A stretch of DNA of 64,000 nt, taken from NCBI RefSeq assembly GCF_026626705.1, contig NZ_JAPNKC010000001.1, positions 2,852,001-2,916,000 on the forward strand, written 5' to 3'. The position numbers and the translations under genes were made by a program. This DNA comes from Pyxidicoccus sp. MSG2 (lineage in GTDB: Bacteria > Myxococcota > Myxococcia > Myxococcales > Myxococcaceae). Under the pieces are notes generated by a model that was not told where the DNA came from, ran no database searches, and saw only the letters and a program-made list of their open reading frames with translations. Shown in pieces: positions 8,519 through 17,618 of the stretch (within the stretch, counting starts at the first letter, position 1; every line of letters starts with the position of its first letter).

Positions 8519-9112
8519 TCAGTGAGCCACGGCGGGCACGACCTTGAGGGACGGAGCCCGCGCCTCCAGCTCGGGCTTCGGTGTCTCGGCCTGCACGGCC
8601 GCGTCGAGGTTGGCGAGGCCCTCCTCGAAGTTCTTCCCCAGCAGCGCATCCATGTCCAGGAAGGCGGAGATGGCCTTGCCCATCAGGGTGTTCTCTCCCT
8701 CGACGCTCCAGGTGACGTGGGTCCCCTTCTCGGACGCCACGAGCTTGAAGGTTCCCTGGTTGGTGGCGGCGAAGGGCTTGAAGAACTCGAGCCGCATGGA
8801 GACGAACTCGCCGGGCCTGCTCTCCAGGATGGTCATCCGCCCCTCTCCTGCCTTGTTGTTCCCGCTCCACGCGTAGACGGCCCCCGGGCCCGACCGAGGG
8901 CCTTCGAAGCGCTTCGTCACATTCGGATCGAGCTTCTCGTAGGGCGACCACCGGCCCCACTGGTGGAAGTCATTGATCATCGAGAAGACGACGTCCGCAG
9001 GAGCGTGAATGAGGGCGCTCCGCTCGACGCGGAAGCGGTCCGGGCGCGTTCGAATGAAGACAACCAGCGCGACGATGAGGACGACGATGACGAGTCCGAG
9101 CAGCTTGAGCAT
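8519..9112 (-). CDS. SRPBCC-family (polyketide cyclase/START-like) protein with N-terminal anchor
   Basis: This 197-residue protein starts with one membrane segment (LLGLVIVVLIVALVVFI) followed by a START-like domain: ERSALIHAPADVVFSMINDFHQW and later FEGPRSGPGAVYAWSGN and LRLEFFKP-type strands. Members bind hydrophobic ligands in a deep cavity; this subgroup is usually annotated as 'polyketide cyclase/dehydrase' without proof of activity. It is convergent with the monooxygenase, so shared regulation is not evident. The family call is firm; the ligand is unknown. Confidence 0.85.
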   Translation of the reverse strand: MLKLLGLVIVVLIVALVVFIRTRPDRFRVERSALIHAPADVVFSMINDFHQWGRWSPYEKLDPNVTKRFEGPRSGPGAVYAWSGNNKAGEGRMTILESRPGEFVSMRLEFFKPFAATNQGTFKLVASEKGTHVTWSVEGENTLMGKAISAFLDMDALLGKNFEEGLANLDAAVQAETPKPELEARAPSLKVVPAVAH

Positions 9113-9361
9113 GTGAACGACTCCTCGCCAGGCAGGTGAGGTCGGGCCCGGCCTTCACCATGGCGTCGACCGGGACACCAGGAGATCGACAACCCCCGGC
9201 GTCTTTTCTTCGCGGGCGGCCAAACCGCCGGAATCGCGGGGCATTTCCCCGCGGTCCTCCCCGGGGACACCGACCCCCCCTGTGCCTCCGCGCGCCCCTC
9301 CGCGCCGGATGGGGCCTCGACGACTCGCGGATGTATGCGAGGACCCGGTGCAAGGAATTGG

Positions 9362-10687
9362 ATGCAATGCCTTGTCAATACCTCCCCCTCGACTTGCAAC
9401 GGGGGCGGCAGGAGGCGCAGGCTTCCGCCTCCGCGAGACGTATTGGAGCTGCGCGCGGAGTGGGGGGGAGTCTGCTTGCTGCCGCCGGTGCACACCGCAC
9501 TGCTCGACTCGCTGGACCGGCATGCCCGGCGGCGCGCGGAAGGCATTGCCACGCTGAGCACCCTCGTGGGTCCACCCGAGCAGGGACTCGCGCTGCTCAC
9601 CCAGTGGATTCACCGTCGCGGCCTCGGCGTCGCCGTCGCCGAAGGGGATGACCCGCGCGCGATGGTCTCCGCCTGGGCCACGGCCCTCGCACGTGAGCGG
9701 GACCTGACCTCGGATGCGGAGGCCTTCGCCGTCCGCGCCCAGGCCCCGGGGCCGCGAAGGGACTTGCAGTTCCGTGGAAAGACAGCCCACGAGCGCCGCG
9801 TCCTGTTGGACGGCCTCGCACTCCCACACTCCGAGCCTGCCACGTGGGAGCTGTGCCGGAGTCTGCTCGAAGCCCCTTCCCTGCCCTCACCCGGCAGCCT
9901 GCCATCCCTGGTGAGCAGGGCCATCGAGAAGGAGCCACTCGCGGCGCTCCAGTCGCTGCTCGCCCTCGTGCCTCCTGGCAGCGCACCCGCGCTGCGCGCG
10001 CGTGGAGGCGCCGCCGACTTCCGCGCCCTCCGAACCGTCGCATCGCTCTGTGCCGCGGCCCCTGGCCTCACCGCCGTGTGTGTCCTCACGCCGGAGTCCC
10101 TCGCCGAGCACCTGCGCCGGGAGGAGTCCCGGGCCCTGGCCATGCTGCGCGAGGGCCGGCTGGACCTGCCGGAAGCGTCTCGCGAGACGCCGGCCGCGAG
10201 CCCGGTGGACCCCACGCTGGCCCGGCTCCGACAGGAGGGCACTCCACAGCCGGTCATCGAGCTCTACGAGGAAGCGGCCCGCGCCATCACCACCGGCCGC
10301 CGGGAGGCCGAGGACCGCGCCCGCAGCGCGGCCGAGCGCTACCTCCAGGCCCAGCTCCACGCGCACCCCAGCACCCGGAACCTCTTCAAACCCAATGTCC
10401 GCCTCGACGTGGGTGACGGCGGCCGCCCGCTGGAGGTGGACCTGCTGTGCCGCAAGTACCGGCTGGCGGTGGAGCTCGACGGACACTTCCACTTCCACGA
10501 CGCCGAGTCCTTCCGCCGGGACAGGCGCAAGGACCTCGCACTCCAGCGCGCCGGCTACTGGGTCGTCCGCTTCCTCTCCGACGACGTCGTCTCCCACCTG
10601 GAAGACATCTTCGAAACGCTCGACACGCTGATTGCCGCCCGGAGGCAGGAGTCCTCGGGGCCGGAGGTAACACATGAACCCCGCTGA
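9362..10687 (+). CDS. protein with C-terminal DUF559/PD-(D/E)XK nuclease domain, first gene of ATPase cassette
   Basis: The C-terminal quarter has the DUF559/Vsr-like nuclease pattern: NVRLDVGDGGRPLEVDLLC, then LAVELDGHFHFHD, then RRDRRKDLALQRAGYWVVRF. The EVD, VELDG and Lys-containing strands provide the expected metal-binding acids. The first 300 residues are helical and unrecognised. The start is uncertain: ATG 9362 has an AAGGA site 5 bases upstream, ATG 9335 is an alternative, and the first 25 residues look unlike protein, so TTG 9443 is also possible. Its end overlaps the next gene by 14 bases. Likely role: DNA cleavage directed by the downstream ATPase; this is inference. Confidence 0.75.
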   Translation: MQCLVNTSPSTCNGGGRRRRLPPPRDVLELRAEWGGVCLLPPVHTALLDSLDRHARRRAEGIATLSTLVGPPEQGLALLTQWIHRRGLGVAVAEGDDPRAMVSAWATALARERDLTSDAEAFAVRAQAPGPRRDLQFRGKTAHERRVLLDGLALPHSEPATWELCRSLLEAPSLPSPGSLPSLVSRAIEKEPLAALQSLLALVPPGSAPALRARGGAADFRALRTVASLCAAAPGLTAVCVLTPESLAEHLRREESRALAMLREGRLDLPEASRETPAASPVDPTLARLRQEGTPQPVIELYEEAARAITTGRREAEDRARSAAERYLQAQLHAHPSTRNLFKPNVRLDVGDGGRPLEVDLLCRKYRLAVELDGHFHFHDAESFRRDRRKDLALQRAGYWVVRFLSDDVVSHLEDIFETLDTLIAARRQESSGPEVTHEPR

Positions 10688-11678
10688 CCCCCGGCTGGCC
10701 GGGATTGCGATGTGCTGGCTCTTCACCCGCGGCAAGAAGCCCGGCAGTCGAAAGGAACTGGAGACAGCGCTCCGCCCCTTCGTGGAGCATCGCCTCAGCA
10801 GCGCCGAGTCGAAGGCCCGCTTCGACATGCTCGTCTCGCGGCTCACCGGCGACGCGCTCGTCACGGAGCGGGCACGCGGCGGCCTCGAGTTGACGGCGGA
10901 TGGACGCGCTGGCGCGCTGCGCTTCCTCGGCCTGGAGCAGGCGCCACGGGGGCTCACCTGGAAGAAGCTCAAGGCCACGTACCTGCTGGCGCGCACCCTG
11001 GAACTGCCGCCCACGAAGCCCGTCCTGGCCCGCCTGTCGAGCGCCGACGGAGTGCGCGCCACGCTCCTGAAGCAGGAGCACGGCCTGGCGGACGCGGACG
11101 GCCTCACCCTGGCACAGGTGAGAGACAGGCTGCTGTGGCGGCAGCTCGGAGTGGAGACGGACCGTCCCTTCTCGCTGAGCGCCGTGCAGGCGCACCTCCT
11201 CGGGAAGCTGCTGGACTCCGAGACGAAGGACCCGCGCAAGGCGGTGGAGCAACTCGCCGCGCGCTCGGCCGGGGCCACGCGCGTGGATGCCGAGGCCGTG
11301 CGCCTCGCCATCCTGCGCCGCTGGGCCCTGCCGGACTCAGAGGCTCACGCGCCCGCTGAAGTGCCTCCCCCGCAGACGGAGCAGGACAGCGCATCCGAGG
11401 ACTCGGTGGCGAGCTTCGCCGAGCGCGTGCTCGCCGTGGCCCGCGCCCTGCCCACCGGCCGCTTCGGGCAGAACAAGGTCTTCATCTCCCACGTGTGGAA
11501 GGCCCTCCAGCCCGAGTGGGGCAACCGCGAGGCCTTCGACGTGGCGCTGCTGGAGGCCAACCGCACGCGGCACCTGTCCCTGACGCGCGCGGACCTCGTG
11601 TCCGCCATGGACCCGCGCGACGTGGCCGACTCCGAGGTGCGCTCATACGGCGCCACCTTCCACTTCGTCGTCATCTAG
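10674..11678 (+). CDS. probable winged-helix protein, middle gene of ATPase cassette
   Basis: The ATG at 10674 follows a strong GGAGG site and overlaps the nuclease gene by 14 bases. The 334-residue product begins with a likely winged helix (helical LAGIAMCWLFTRGKK, ending GLELTADGRAGALRFLGLE), has a helical middle rich in Leu/Arg, an acidic-polar linker near residues 220-245, and a compact C-terminal domain (KVFISHVWKALQ to GATFHFVVI) that also looks like a winged helix. No enzyme motif is seen. It may bind DNA or link the nuclease to the ATPase. I do not recognise a named family. Confidence 0.7.
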   Translation: MNPADPRLAGIAMCWLFTRGKKPGSRKELETALRPFVEHRLSSAESKARFDMLVSRLTGDALVTERARGGLELTADGRAGALRFLGLEQAPRGLTWKKLKATYLLARTLELPPTKPVLARLSSADGVRATLLKQEHGLADADGLTLAQVRDRLLWRQLGVETDRPFSLSAVQAHLLGKLLDSETKDPRKAVEQLAARSAGATRVDAEAVRLAILRRWALPDSEAHAPAEVPPPQTEQDSASEDSVASFAERVLAVARALPTGRFGQNKVFISHVWKALQPEWGNREAFDVALLEANRTRHLSLTRADLVSAMDPRDVADSEVRSYGATFHFVVI

Positions 11679-11702
11679 CCCGCCTTCCTTCCGGAGCGCT
11701 CC

Positions 11703-14700
11703 GTGCCCATCGACCCTCGACTCGAGGCCTTCCTCACCGACGGCCGCGAGGTCTTCAACAGCGTCCAGCAGGGCCAGCAACTCTGGCAGGCGGACCCGTT
11801 CGACGTAGAGGCCCTCAACGCTCCTGCCCGCCGCGCCTTCAAGCGGCTGCTGGAGCGTGCCGCGTCCGACTCGCCTCCAGACGCAGGCAAGCTGCTGCTC
11901 CTGCTCGGCGAGTCCGGCAGCGGCAAGACGCACCTGGTGCGGTCGTTCCGCAACCTCGCGCACGGCCAGCGGAAGGGCTTCGTCGGCTACATGCCGATGA
12001 CCGTCGATGCGACCCGCTATGACGGGTACATCCTCTCCAACCTCATCGACTCGCTGGACAAGCCATATGACGTGTCCGCCGGAGAGGACAGCGGGCTGAT
12101 GCGGCTGTCAGACGCGCTGATGGCGCACTGCAAGAGCGCCTTCGCGCCCCTCATCCCGGACGAGAAGGTGCTGGAGGACGACGAACTGCACGGCACCATC
12201 CGCGCCGTGGCGGACGAACTGCTGGAGGACCCGCGCTTCGAGAGTGTCGAGGTGGACCTGCTGCGCGCGCTCATCTACCTGCAGCGCAGGGACCCGCGAA
12301 TCAACCGCCGCATCTTCCACTGGCTGCGCTGCGAGGAGCTGACCGAAGCGGACCGGAAGGTCATCGGCGAGCTCGTGCCCCGCATGGCGGACGACGGACC
12401 GATGCGGATGGTCGAGCACCTGGGGCGACTGATGGGGACGCTCGGTCAGGCGCTGGTGCTGTGCGTGGACCAGGTGGAGGACGTCAACGAATTCGAGGAG
12501 CGCCCGCAGATGGAGCGCTCCTTCCGGCGAGCCATGAGCAGTCTGTCGGCCATCGTCAGCAAGGTGCCCCGGGCCGTCGTCGTCGTCTGCTGCCTCTCCG
12601 ACTATTGGGTGAGGATGCGGCCGCAGCTCACGCAGTCCCTGCTGGACCGCATCGAGAACGACCCGGAGCCGGTGGAGTTGGAGCGGACGGTGACGCCCGA
12701 CACGGCCCGCGACATCGCGGCGCGGAGGCTGCGCTCGCTGTACGAGCAGCGCGGCGTGTCCATCAACCCCGCGGACCCGACGTGGCCCATCCCGGCGAAG
12801 GGCTTCGACAAGCTCGGAGGGCAGCGGGCGCGCGACGTGCTGAACGAGTGCCGGCGCTACCGCGAGCGGGCGCTCCAGGACCAGCAGTTGCCGGAGGCAT
12901 TTCCCATTCCCCGTCCAGGCGTGAAGGAGCCCACGGCAGCAGGGGTCAAGCCACCCTCGAAGCCCGACGTGGACCAGATGTGGACGGACTTCAAGGCCAC
13001 GTACAAGACGAAGCTGCCCGAGGAGTCCTCGGACCTCGCCATGCTGCTGGCCTGGGCCATCGAGGTGGGCAGCGACGAACTGGGTGGCACACCGCGCTTC
13101 GCCGTGAAGCCCCGGGATGAAGAGGCGATGGACGTCAGCGTGCAGCCGGAGGGCAGCAAGCTCCTCGTCGCCCTCTGCGACAGGAGCCCCCGAGGCGGTG
13201 GGCTTGCAAGGCAGATGACCGCCGCACTGAAGGCTGCCGCAGGCAAGACGCCGGTCCTCGTGCGGACCTCCGAGTTCCCATCGACGACCGGCACCCTGGT
13301 CGCGGACCAGATTGGCCTGCTCATCCGCAAGGGTGGGCGGCGCGTGGTGATGGGTGACGGCGAGCTGCGAGAACTGGTGACGCTGCGTGCCTTCCGTGAG
13401 CAGCACAAGGGGCAGACCGCGGTCATGGAGTGGAGCCGGACGGCGCGCCCCGTCACCCGACTGAAGTCTGTCGGCGACATCCTCGGACTGGAGCGTCTGG
13501 GTGCCACGCCGCCACCGTCCGGTCCACCATCGTCTTCCCCACGTCCAGCTGAACCCAACTCACGAAACACGGGGGCGGGCGCCAACAGTGCCTCGGCTCG
13601 CACCGAGCCGCGCGGCACCGCGTCTCCGAGCCAGTCGAGCCTCTTCGAAGGCACGGCCACCGTGGCATCCAGCGACGCGCCTCCGTTGGAGCTCAAGGCC
13701 GCCGGGGACATGCTGTCCTCGTCCTCCCGAACGGTGACGCCTCCGAAGGGCACACCCGTGCCCGCGGGGCTCCAGACCCGCCGACGCACCGTCACGCCCA
13801 CGCCCGTCCCGGCGGTGCCGCGCGAGGTGCTCACCGGGCCAGTAAAGCTCGGAGCCTCGGAAGGCTTCTTCACGCAGACCATCTCGCTCGAACCCGCCGA
13901 GCTGACGCGGCACAGCGCCTTCCTCGGCGGCACGGGCAGCGGCAAGACGACGCTGGCGCTCAACGTGTTGGAGCAGCTCCTGCTCCGGGGCGTGCCCGCC
14001 ATCCTCATCGACCGCAAGGGAGACCTCGCCACGTACGCGCGCGAGCTCTCCTGGCAGGAGAAGCTGGAGGACCCCTCGCTCCACGAGCGCCGCCGCCTGC
14101 TGCGCGAGCGCGTGGAGGTGGCCGTCTACACGCCGGGCCGCTCGGACGGGCGGCCCCTCGCCATTCCCATCGTGCCCCGGGGCCTCGACACGCTTCCGAC
14201 CGAAGAGCGCGAGCAGGGCGTCCAGCAGGCCGCGGACGCCATCGCGGGGATGCTCGAATACAAGAGCAACAGCGACAAGGCGGCCCACGCACTGCTCGCC
14301 CAGGCGCTCCGGCTGCTCGTGCAGCGCCCGCTCGGCAGGGACCTCACGCTGGAGGTCGTACAGCAGTTCGTCGCCGACCAGGACGAGGCCCTGCTCCAGG
14401 AAGCCGACGGAATTCCCTCGAAGACGTTCGCCAAGCTCGCCCAGGACCTCTCGGTTCTCCGCCTCAACCTGCGGTCCCTGCTGGCCTCCGGCGGCGAGCG
14501 GCTGGACCTGGAGGAACTGCTCGGGCGTGGCGCGTCGGGCACGCCGGGCAAGACGCGGCTGAGCGTCATCAGCACCAAGTTCCTCGGGGACAACAACCGC
14601 ATCCTCTTCTGGGTGTCGCAGCTCCTCCTGGAGACGAACCGCTGGACGAGCCAGCACCCGGCCTCCCAGCTCCAGGCGGTGCTCCTCTTCGACGAGGCGG

Positions 14701-15125
14701 ACATGTACCTCCCCGCGACGATGAAGCCCGCCACGAAGCAGCCCATGGAGGACCTGCTCAAGCGGGCCCGCTCCGCCGGTGTGGGGGTGATGCTCGCCAC
14801 GCAGAGCCCGGGGGACCTCGACTACAAGTGCCGCGAGAATGTGCGGACCTGGTTCGTGGGCAAGGTGAAGGAAGACAACGCCATCCGGAAGCTCCGGCCC
14901 ATGTTCACCGAGGCCCGAGTGGACGCGGATGCGAAGCTCCCCTCCCAGAAGCAAGGCCAGTTCCACGTGCTGCGCGACGGTCAGGTGCAGCAGCTCAAGG
15001 CGGACCGCTCCGTCATGCGCACCGAGCAGCTCGCCGAGGACGAAATCCTCAAGCTCGCGCGACAGACCCTGGACAAGAGCAGGAGCACGGCCGCCGGCAC
15101 GTCCAAGGCCGGCGGTTCGCGCTGA
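11703..15125 (+). CDS. 1140-residue protein with two P-loop ATPase domains, the second HerA/VirD4-like
   Basis: It starts at GTG 11703, 24 bases after the winged-helix gene. Domain 1 has Walker A GESGSGKTHL (residues 69-78) and Walker B LVLCVDQVED (251-260), like a STAND or ORC-type loader. Residues about 430-590 form an alpha/beta region. A Ser/Pro/Thr-rich linker leads to domain 2 with Walker A GGTGSGKT (742-749), IDRKGDLATYA, Walker B LLFDEADMYLP (about 995-1005) and sensor-like LATQSPGDLDYK, as in HerA/VirD4 DNA pumps. It is soluble, with no membrane segment. HerA-type motors power DNA translocation with partner nucleases; the upstream nuclease fits. The two-motor layout recalls large ATPases of BREX-like systems but matches none I can name. 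Confidence 0.85.
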   Translation: MPIDPRLEAFLTDGREVFNSVQQGQQLWQADPFDVEALNAPARRAFKRLLERAASDSPPDAGKLLLLLGESGSGKTHLVRSFRNLAHGQRKGFVGYMPMTVDATRYDGYILSNLIDSLDKPYDVSAGEDSGLMRLSDALMAHCKSAFAPLIPDEKVLEDDELHGTIRAVADELLEDPRFESVEVDLLRALIYLQRRDPRINRRIFHWLRCEELTEADRKVIGELVPRMADDGPMRMVEHLGRLMGTLGQALVLCVDQVEDVNEFEERPQMERSFRRAMSSLSAIVSKVPRAVVVVCCLSDYWVRMRPQLTQSLLDRIENDPEPVELERTVTPDTARDIAARRLRSLYEQRGVSINPADPTWPIPAKGFDKLGGQRARDVLNECRRYRERALQDQQLPEAFPIPRPGVKEPTAAGVKPPSKPDVDQMWTDFKATYKTKLPEESSDLAMLLAWAIEVGSDELGGTPRFAVKPRDEEAMDVSVQPEGSKLLVALCDRSPRGGGLARQMTAALKAAAGKTPVLVRTSEFPSTTGTLVADQIGLLIRKGGRRVVMGDGELRELVTLRAFREQHKGQTAVMEWSRTARPVTRLKSVGDILGLERLGATPPPSGPPSSSPRPAEPNSRNTGAGANSASARTEPRGTASPSQSSLFEGTATVASSDAPPLELKAAGDMLSSSSRTVTPPKGTPVPAGLQTRRRTVTPTPVPAVPREVLTGPVKLGASEGFFTQTISLEPAELTRHSAFLGGTGSGKTTLALNVLEQLLLRGVPAILIDRKGDLATYARELSWQEKLEDPSLHERRRLLRERVEVAVYTPGRSDGRPLAIPIVPRGLDTLPTEEREQGVQQAADAIAGMLEYKSNSDKAAHALLAQALRLLVQRPLGRDLTLEVVQQFVADQDEALLQEADGIPSKTFAKLAQDLSVLRLNLRSLLASGGERLDLEELLGRGASGTPGKTRLSVISTKFLGDNNRILFWVSQLLLETNRWTSQHPASQLQAVLLFDEADMYLPATMKPATKQPMEDLLKRARSAGVGVMLATQSPGDLDYKCRENVRTWFVGKVKEDNAIRKLRPMFTEARVDADAKLPSQKQGQFHVLRDGQVQQLKADRSVMRTEQLAEDEILKLARQTLDKSRSTAAGTSKAGGSR

Positions 15126-15193
15126 CGCCTCACCCGATATCCCCCAGCCCCTCACCGGGCCACCAGTCGTGCCGGCCCGCCGGCCTGGGCCCG

Positions 15194-15212
15194 CTGAAGG
15201 CCCGGCCTTCAG
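15194..15212. terminator. hairpin downstream of ATPase cassette
   Basis: CTGAAGGC pairs with GCCTTCAG around a 3-base loop, 68 bases after the ATPase stop. No T-run follows, so termination is weakly supported. The rest of 15126-15272 has no gene. Confidence 0.35.
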
Positions 15213-15272
15213 TGGAGGTTCCTGGTAGGAAGCGCCTCCGGCATGGACCTACCCAACCTCCTGGAGCGCTGA

Positions 15273-16097
15273 ATGTTCTCGACGGTGGCGGTGGACGGAG
15301 AGGTGCGGCGCTGGGAGGACCTGCGCCTGCATGACTTCGCGCAGGGGTTCTTCTTCGGCGCGGGCTTCTTCACCACCTTCCGCATCGACTCGGGCGCCCC
15401 ACTCTTCCTCGCCCGTCACCTCGCACGGCTCCGGGCCAGCCTCGCGGCCTTTCCCGACGCCGTCCGCGCACCTTCGCCCGCGCTCCTCTCCGACTCCCCG
15501 GTGCGCGACACGCTCCGCCGCTGTCTCCACGCGGATGCGGCCCTCGGACCGGACTTCACCGGCGTGGGCAAGCTGTCCGTGAGCGACGGGCACGTGCTGC
15601 TCACCTTCCGCCCGACACCTCCCGACGCGGAGCGCCTCCTCCGAGAGGGCCGCGCCTTGGACGCCGTGGAGCCCGAGGCCTACCGACGCGCGGAGCGCAC
15701 GCTGAACCACAAGGGCCTCTCCTACTTCCGCCAGTTCGCCTTGATGGAGCGCCTGCCCGTCCTGGGCAACGAGGACGGCGAGGTCTGCGAATTGCCCACC
15801 GCCAACCTCTTCTTCCACCTGGACGGAGCGCTCGTCACGCCGCCGCTGGACGCGCCCTGCCTGCCGGGCATCGTCCGCGCGGTGCTCCTGGAAATGGGCC
15901 ACGTGGACGGGCTGCCCGTGGTGGAGCGGCCGGTGCCCCTCGCGCGCCTCGCGGACGCGAGCGCCTGCTTCTTCACCAACTCCGCCGAGCTGGCCATTGG
16001 CGTGCCTCGCCTGCTCGGGCGCGAGCTGCCCGGAAGCCTGCCCCTGGCCGAGCGGGCCCGCGCCCTCATTGAAGCGGTGGCGTGGCGCGAGGCCTGA
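15273..16097 (+). CDS. class IV aminotransferase-fold enzyme, aminodeoxychorismate-lyase-like
   Basis: This 274-residue PLP enzyme has the fold-type IV landmarks: the PLP Lys in LNHKGLSYF (about residue 147), the phosphate-binding region ELPTANLFF, and PPLDAPCLPGIVR. The length fits PabC (4-amino-4-deoxychorismate lyase, which makes 4-aminobenzoate for folate) or a D-amino acid/branched-chain aminotransferase. The lysine neighbourhood and the APCLPGI motif favour the PabC-like branch, but no other pab gene is adjacent. The next gene starts 14 bases downstream. Confidence 0.8.
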   Translation: MFSTVAVDGEVRRWEDLRLHDFAQGFFFGAGFFTTFRIDSGAPLFLARHLARLRASLAAFPDAVRAPSPALLSDSPVRDTLRRCLHADAALGPDFTGVGKLSVSDGHVLLTFRPTPPDAERLLREGRALDAVEPEAYRRAERTLNHKGLSYFRQFALMERLPVLGNEDGEVCELPTANLFFHLDGALVTPPLDAPCLPGIVRAVLLEMGHVDGLPVVERPVPLARLADASACFFTNSAELAIGVPRLLGRELPGSLPLAERARALIEAVAWREA

Positions 16098-16111
16098 GGC
16101 ACACTGCGCCC

Positions 16112-16699
16112 ATGAGTCGCTCCCTCGTCATCGCCCACCGCTGGGCGGGCCGCCCCGACACCGACTTCTATCCCTGGCTCGACGAGAAGCTCCGCCAGCC
16201 TCCGGCGAGCTTCGACTCCATCCGCGCGCTCGATATGCCGCAGCCGGGCACGCCCACCATCGACGGCTGGGTGTCCGCGCTGCGCGACGCGGTGGGCCCG
16301 GTGCCCGCGCCGTCCACCGTCTTCCTCGGGCACAGCGTGGGCTGCCAGGCCATCCTGCGCTACCTCGCCACGCTGCCGCCGGGACACACCGTGGAGGGCG
16401 CCCTCCTCGTCTCCGGCTGGTTCGAGGTGGACAAGACGTGGGACTCGCTGCGCCCGTGGCTCGACACGCCCATCGACTTCGAGCGCGCCCGCGCCGCGCT
16501 CCGCCGCTGCGTCGTCCTCCTGTCCGACAATGACCCGTTCACCTCGGACTGGCGCCGCAACTCGCTCCTGTGGGAGGAGCGCCTGGGCGCGGAGGTGGTC
16601 GTCATCCCTGGCGGCCGTCACTTCAACAACCCGCGCGAGCCCGCCGTGCTGGAGACGCTGCAGTCGCGCTTCGGCTCCGGCTCACAGGACCAGGCCTAG
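16112..16699 (+). CDS. RBBP9/YdeN-type serine hydrolase
   Basis: The start at ATG 16112 gives 195 residues, the usual length for this alpha/beta hydrolase family; the upstream in-frame start would overlap the PLP enzyme. The nucleophile elbow is GHSVGC (about residue 73), the Asp lies in LLSDNDPF and the His in GGRHFN, completing the triad. VIAHRWAGRPDTDFYPWL at the N-terminus is typical of the family. Small intracellular hydrolases of this group have poorly known substrates. It converges on the pseudouridine synthase gene, overlapping its 3' end by 18 bases. Confidence 0.85.
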   Translation: MSRSLVIAHRWAGRPDTDFYPWLDEKLRQPPASFDSIRALDMPQPGTPTIDGWVSALRDAVGPVPAPSTVFLGHSVGCQAILRYLATLPPGHTVEGALLVSGWFEVDKTWDSLRPWLDTPIDFERARAALRRCVVLLSDNDPFTSDWRRNSLLWEERLGAEVVVIPGGRHFNNPREPAVLETLQSRFGSGSQDQA

Positions 16700-17479
16700 C
16701 CCCTCCGCCACCTCTTCGTCCCGCAGCAGCCGCCACGCGCCCTCGGCCACGTCCAGCACCACGCCGCCCACGGCCTCGCGGTGCAGCGCGAGCACCGGGT
16801 GCCCCACGGCGGCCAGCATCCGCTTCACCTGGTGGTGCCGTCCCTCCGTGAGCGTGAGCTCCACCACGTCCGGCTCCCGCAGCCGGGCGCCCGCGGGCCG
16901 CGTGGGCCCGTCCTCCAGCACCAGGCCTTCGCGCAAGCGCAGCAGCGCGGCCTCCGAAGGCTGCCCCGCCACCCGCGCCACGTACCGCTTGGACACGTGC
17001 GTCTCCGGTGACGTCCCGTGCCGCACCAGGCGCTCGTCGTTGGTGAAGAGCAGCAGCCCGGTGGTGTCCCGGTCCAACCGGCCCACCGCGAGCCACTCGT
17101 AGCCCCGCATCGCCTCGGGCAGCACGGCGCGCAGGCGCTCGAACACGGTGCCCACGCCCTCCGGGTCCGAGCCGTGCACCACCGGCCCCGCGGGCTTGTG
17201 GAACATCAGCGCCAATACCGGCGCCGCCAGGTCGCGCACCCGGCCATCCACCCGCACCTCCAGGCCGGGCCGCACCGGCGCGAAGGGCTCGCGCTCCACG
17301 CGCCCGTCCACCTCCACCCGCCCCTCGCGAATGGCGGCTTCCGCCTCCGCGCGTGGCAGCACGCCTGCTCTTCCCAGGGCCCGGGTCAGCCAGTCCGCGC
17401 GCCCTTCGGGAGGCACGTCCCCGGGCCCTCGGCGCCGCGCCGCCTCCAGCCATTTCGGGGTCCGCTGCCTGCGGGCCAT
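16682..17479 (-). CDS. RsuA/RluB-family pseudouridine synthase
   Basis: The start at 17479 is preceded by GAGGAGG; the longer frame from 17620 runs through the divergent promoter and is rejected. The 265-residue product has an N-terminal S4 RNA-binding domain (LTRALGRAGVLPRAEAEAAI), then the catalytic segment GRLDRDTTGLLLFTND with the active-site Asp, then EGRHHQVKRMLAAVGHPV. This order is diagnostic of RsuA/RluB/RluE/RluF enzymes, which isomerise one uridine in 16S or 23S rRNA. Which position is modified cannot be told from the motifs. Confidence 0.92.
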   Translation of the reverse strand: MARRQRTPKWLEAARRRGPGDVPPEGRADWLTRALGRAGVLPRAEAEAAIREGRVEVDGRVEREPFAPVRPGLEVRVDGRVRDLAAPVLALMFHKPAGPVVHGSDPEGVGTVFERLRAVLPEAMRGYEWLAVGRLDRDTTGLLLFTNDERLVRHGTSPETHVSKRYVARVAGQPSEAALLRLREGLVLEDGPTRPAGARLREPDVVELTLTEGRHHQVKRMLAAVGHPVLALHREAVGGVVLDVAEGAWRLLRDEEVAEGLGLVL

Positions 17480-17618
17480 CGCCTGCCTCCTCGCATCGTG
17501 ATTCCCACCGCGAACCGCCGCCCCCTCACCCGCCTGCCCTCCCTTCGAGGCTGCCGATCCGTCGAGCAGCGAACGGAGCATGCCTACCTTCAGGAGCAAC
17601 CGCACTGGAGGAGACTGC

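Noticed and set aside
6865-8649. A long minus-strand frame across the FAD monooxygenase
   Set aside because: The plus strand has all FAD motifs; the other frame is a composition shadow.
9335-9361. Start of the DUF559 gene at ATG 9335
   Set aside because: It has a weaker ribosome site than ATG 9362 and adds residues with unprotein-like composition; not fully excluded.
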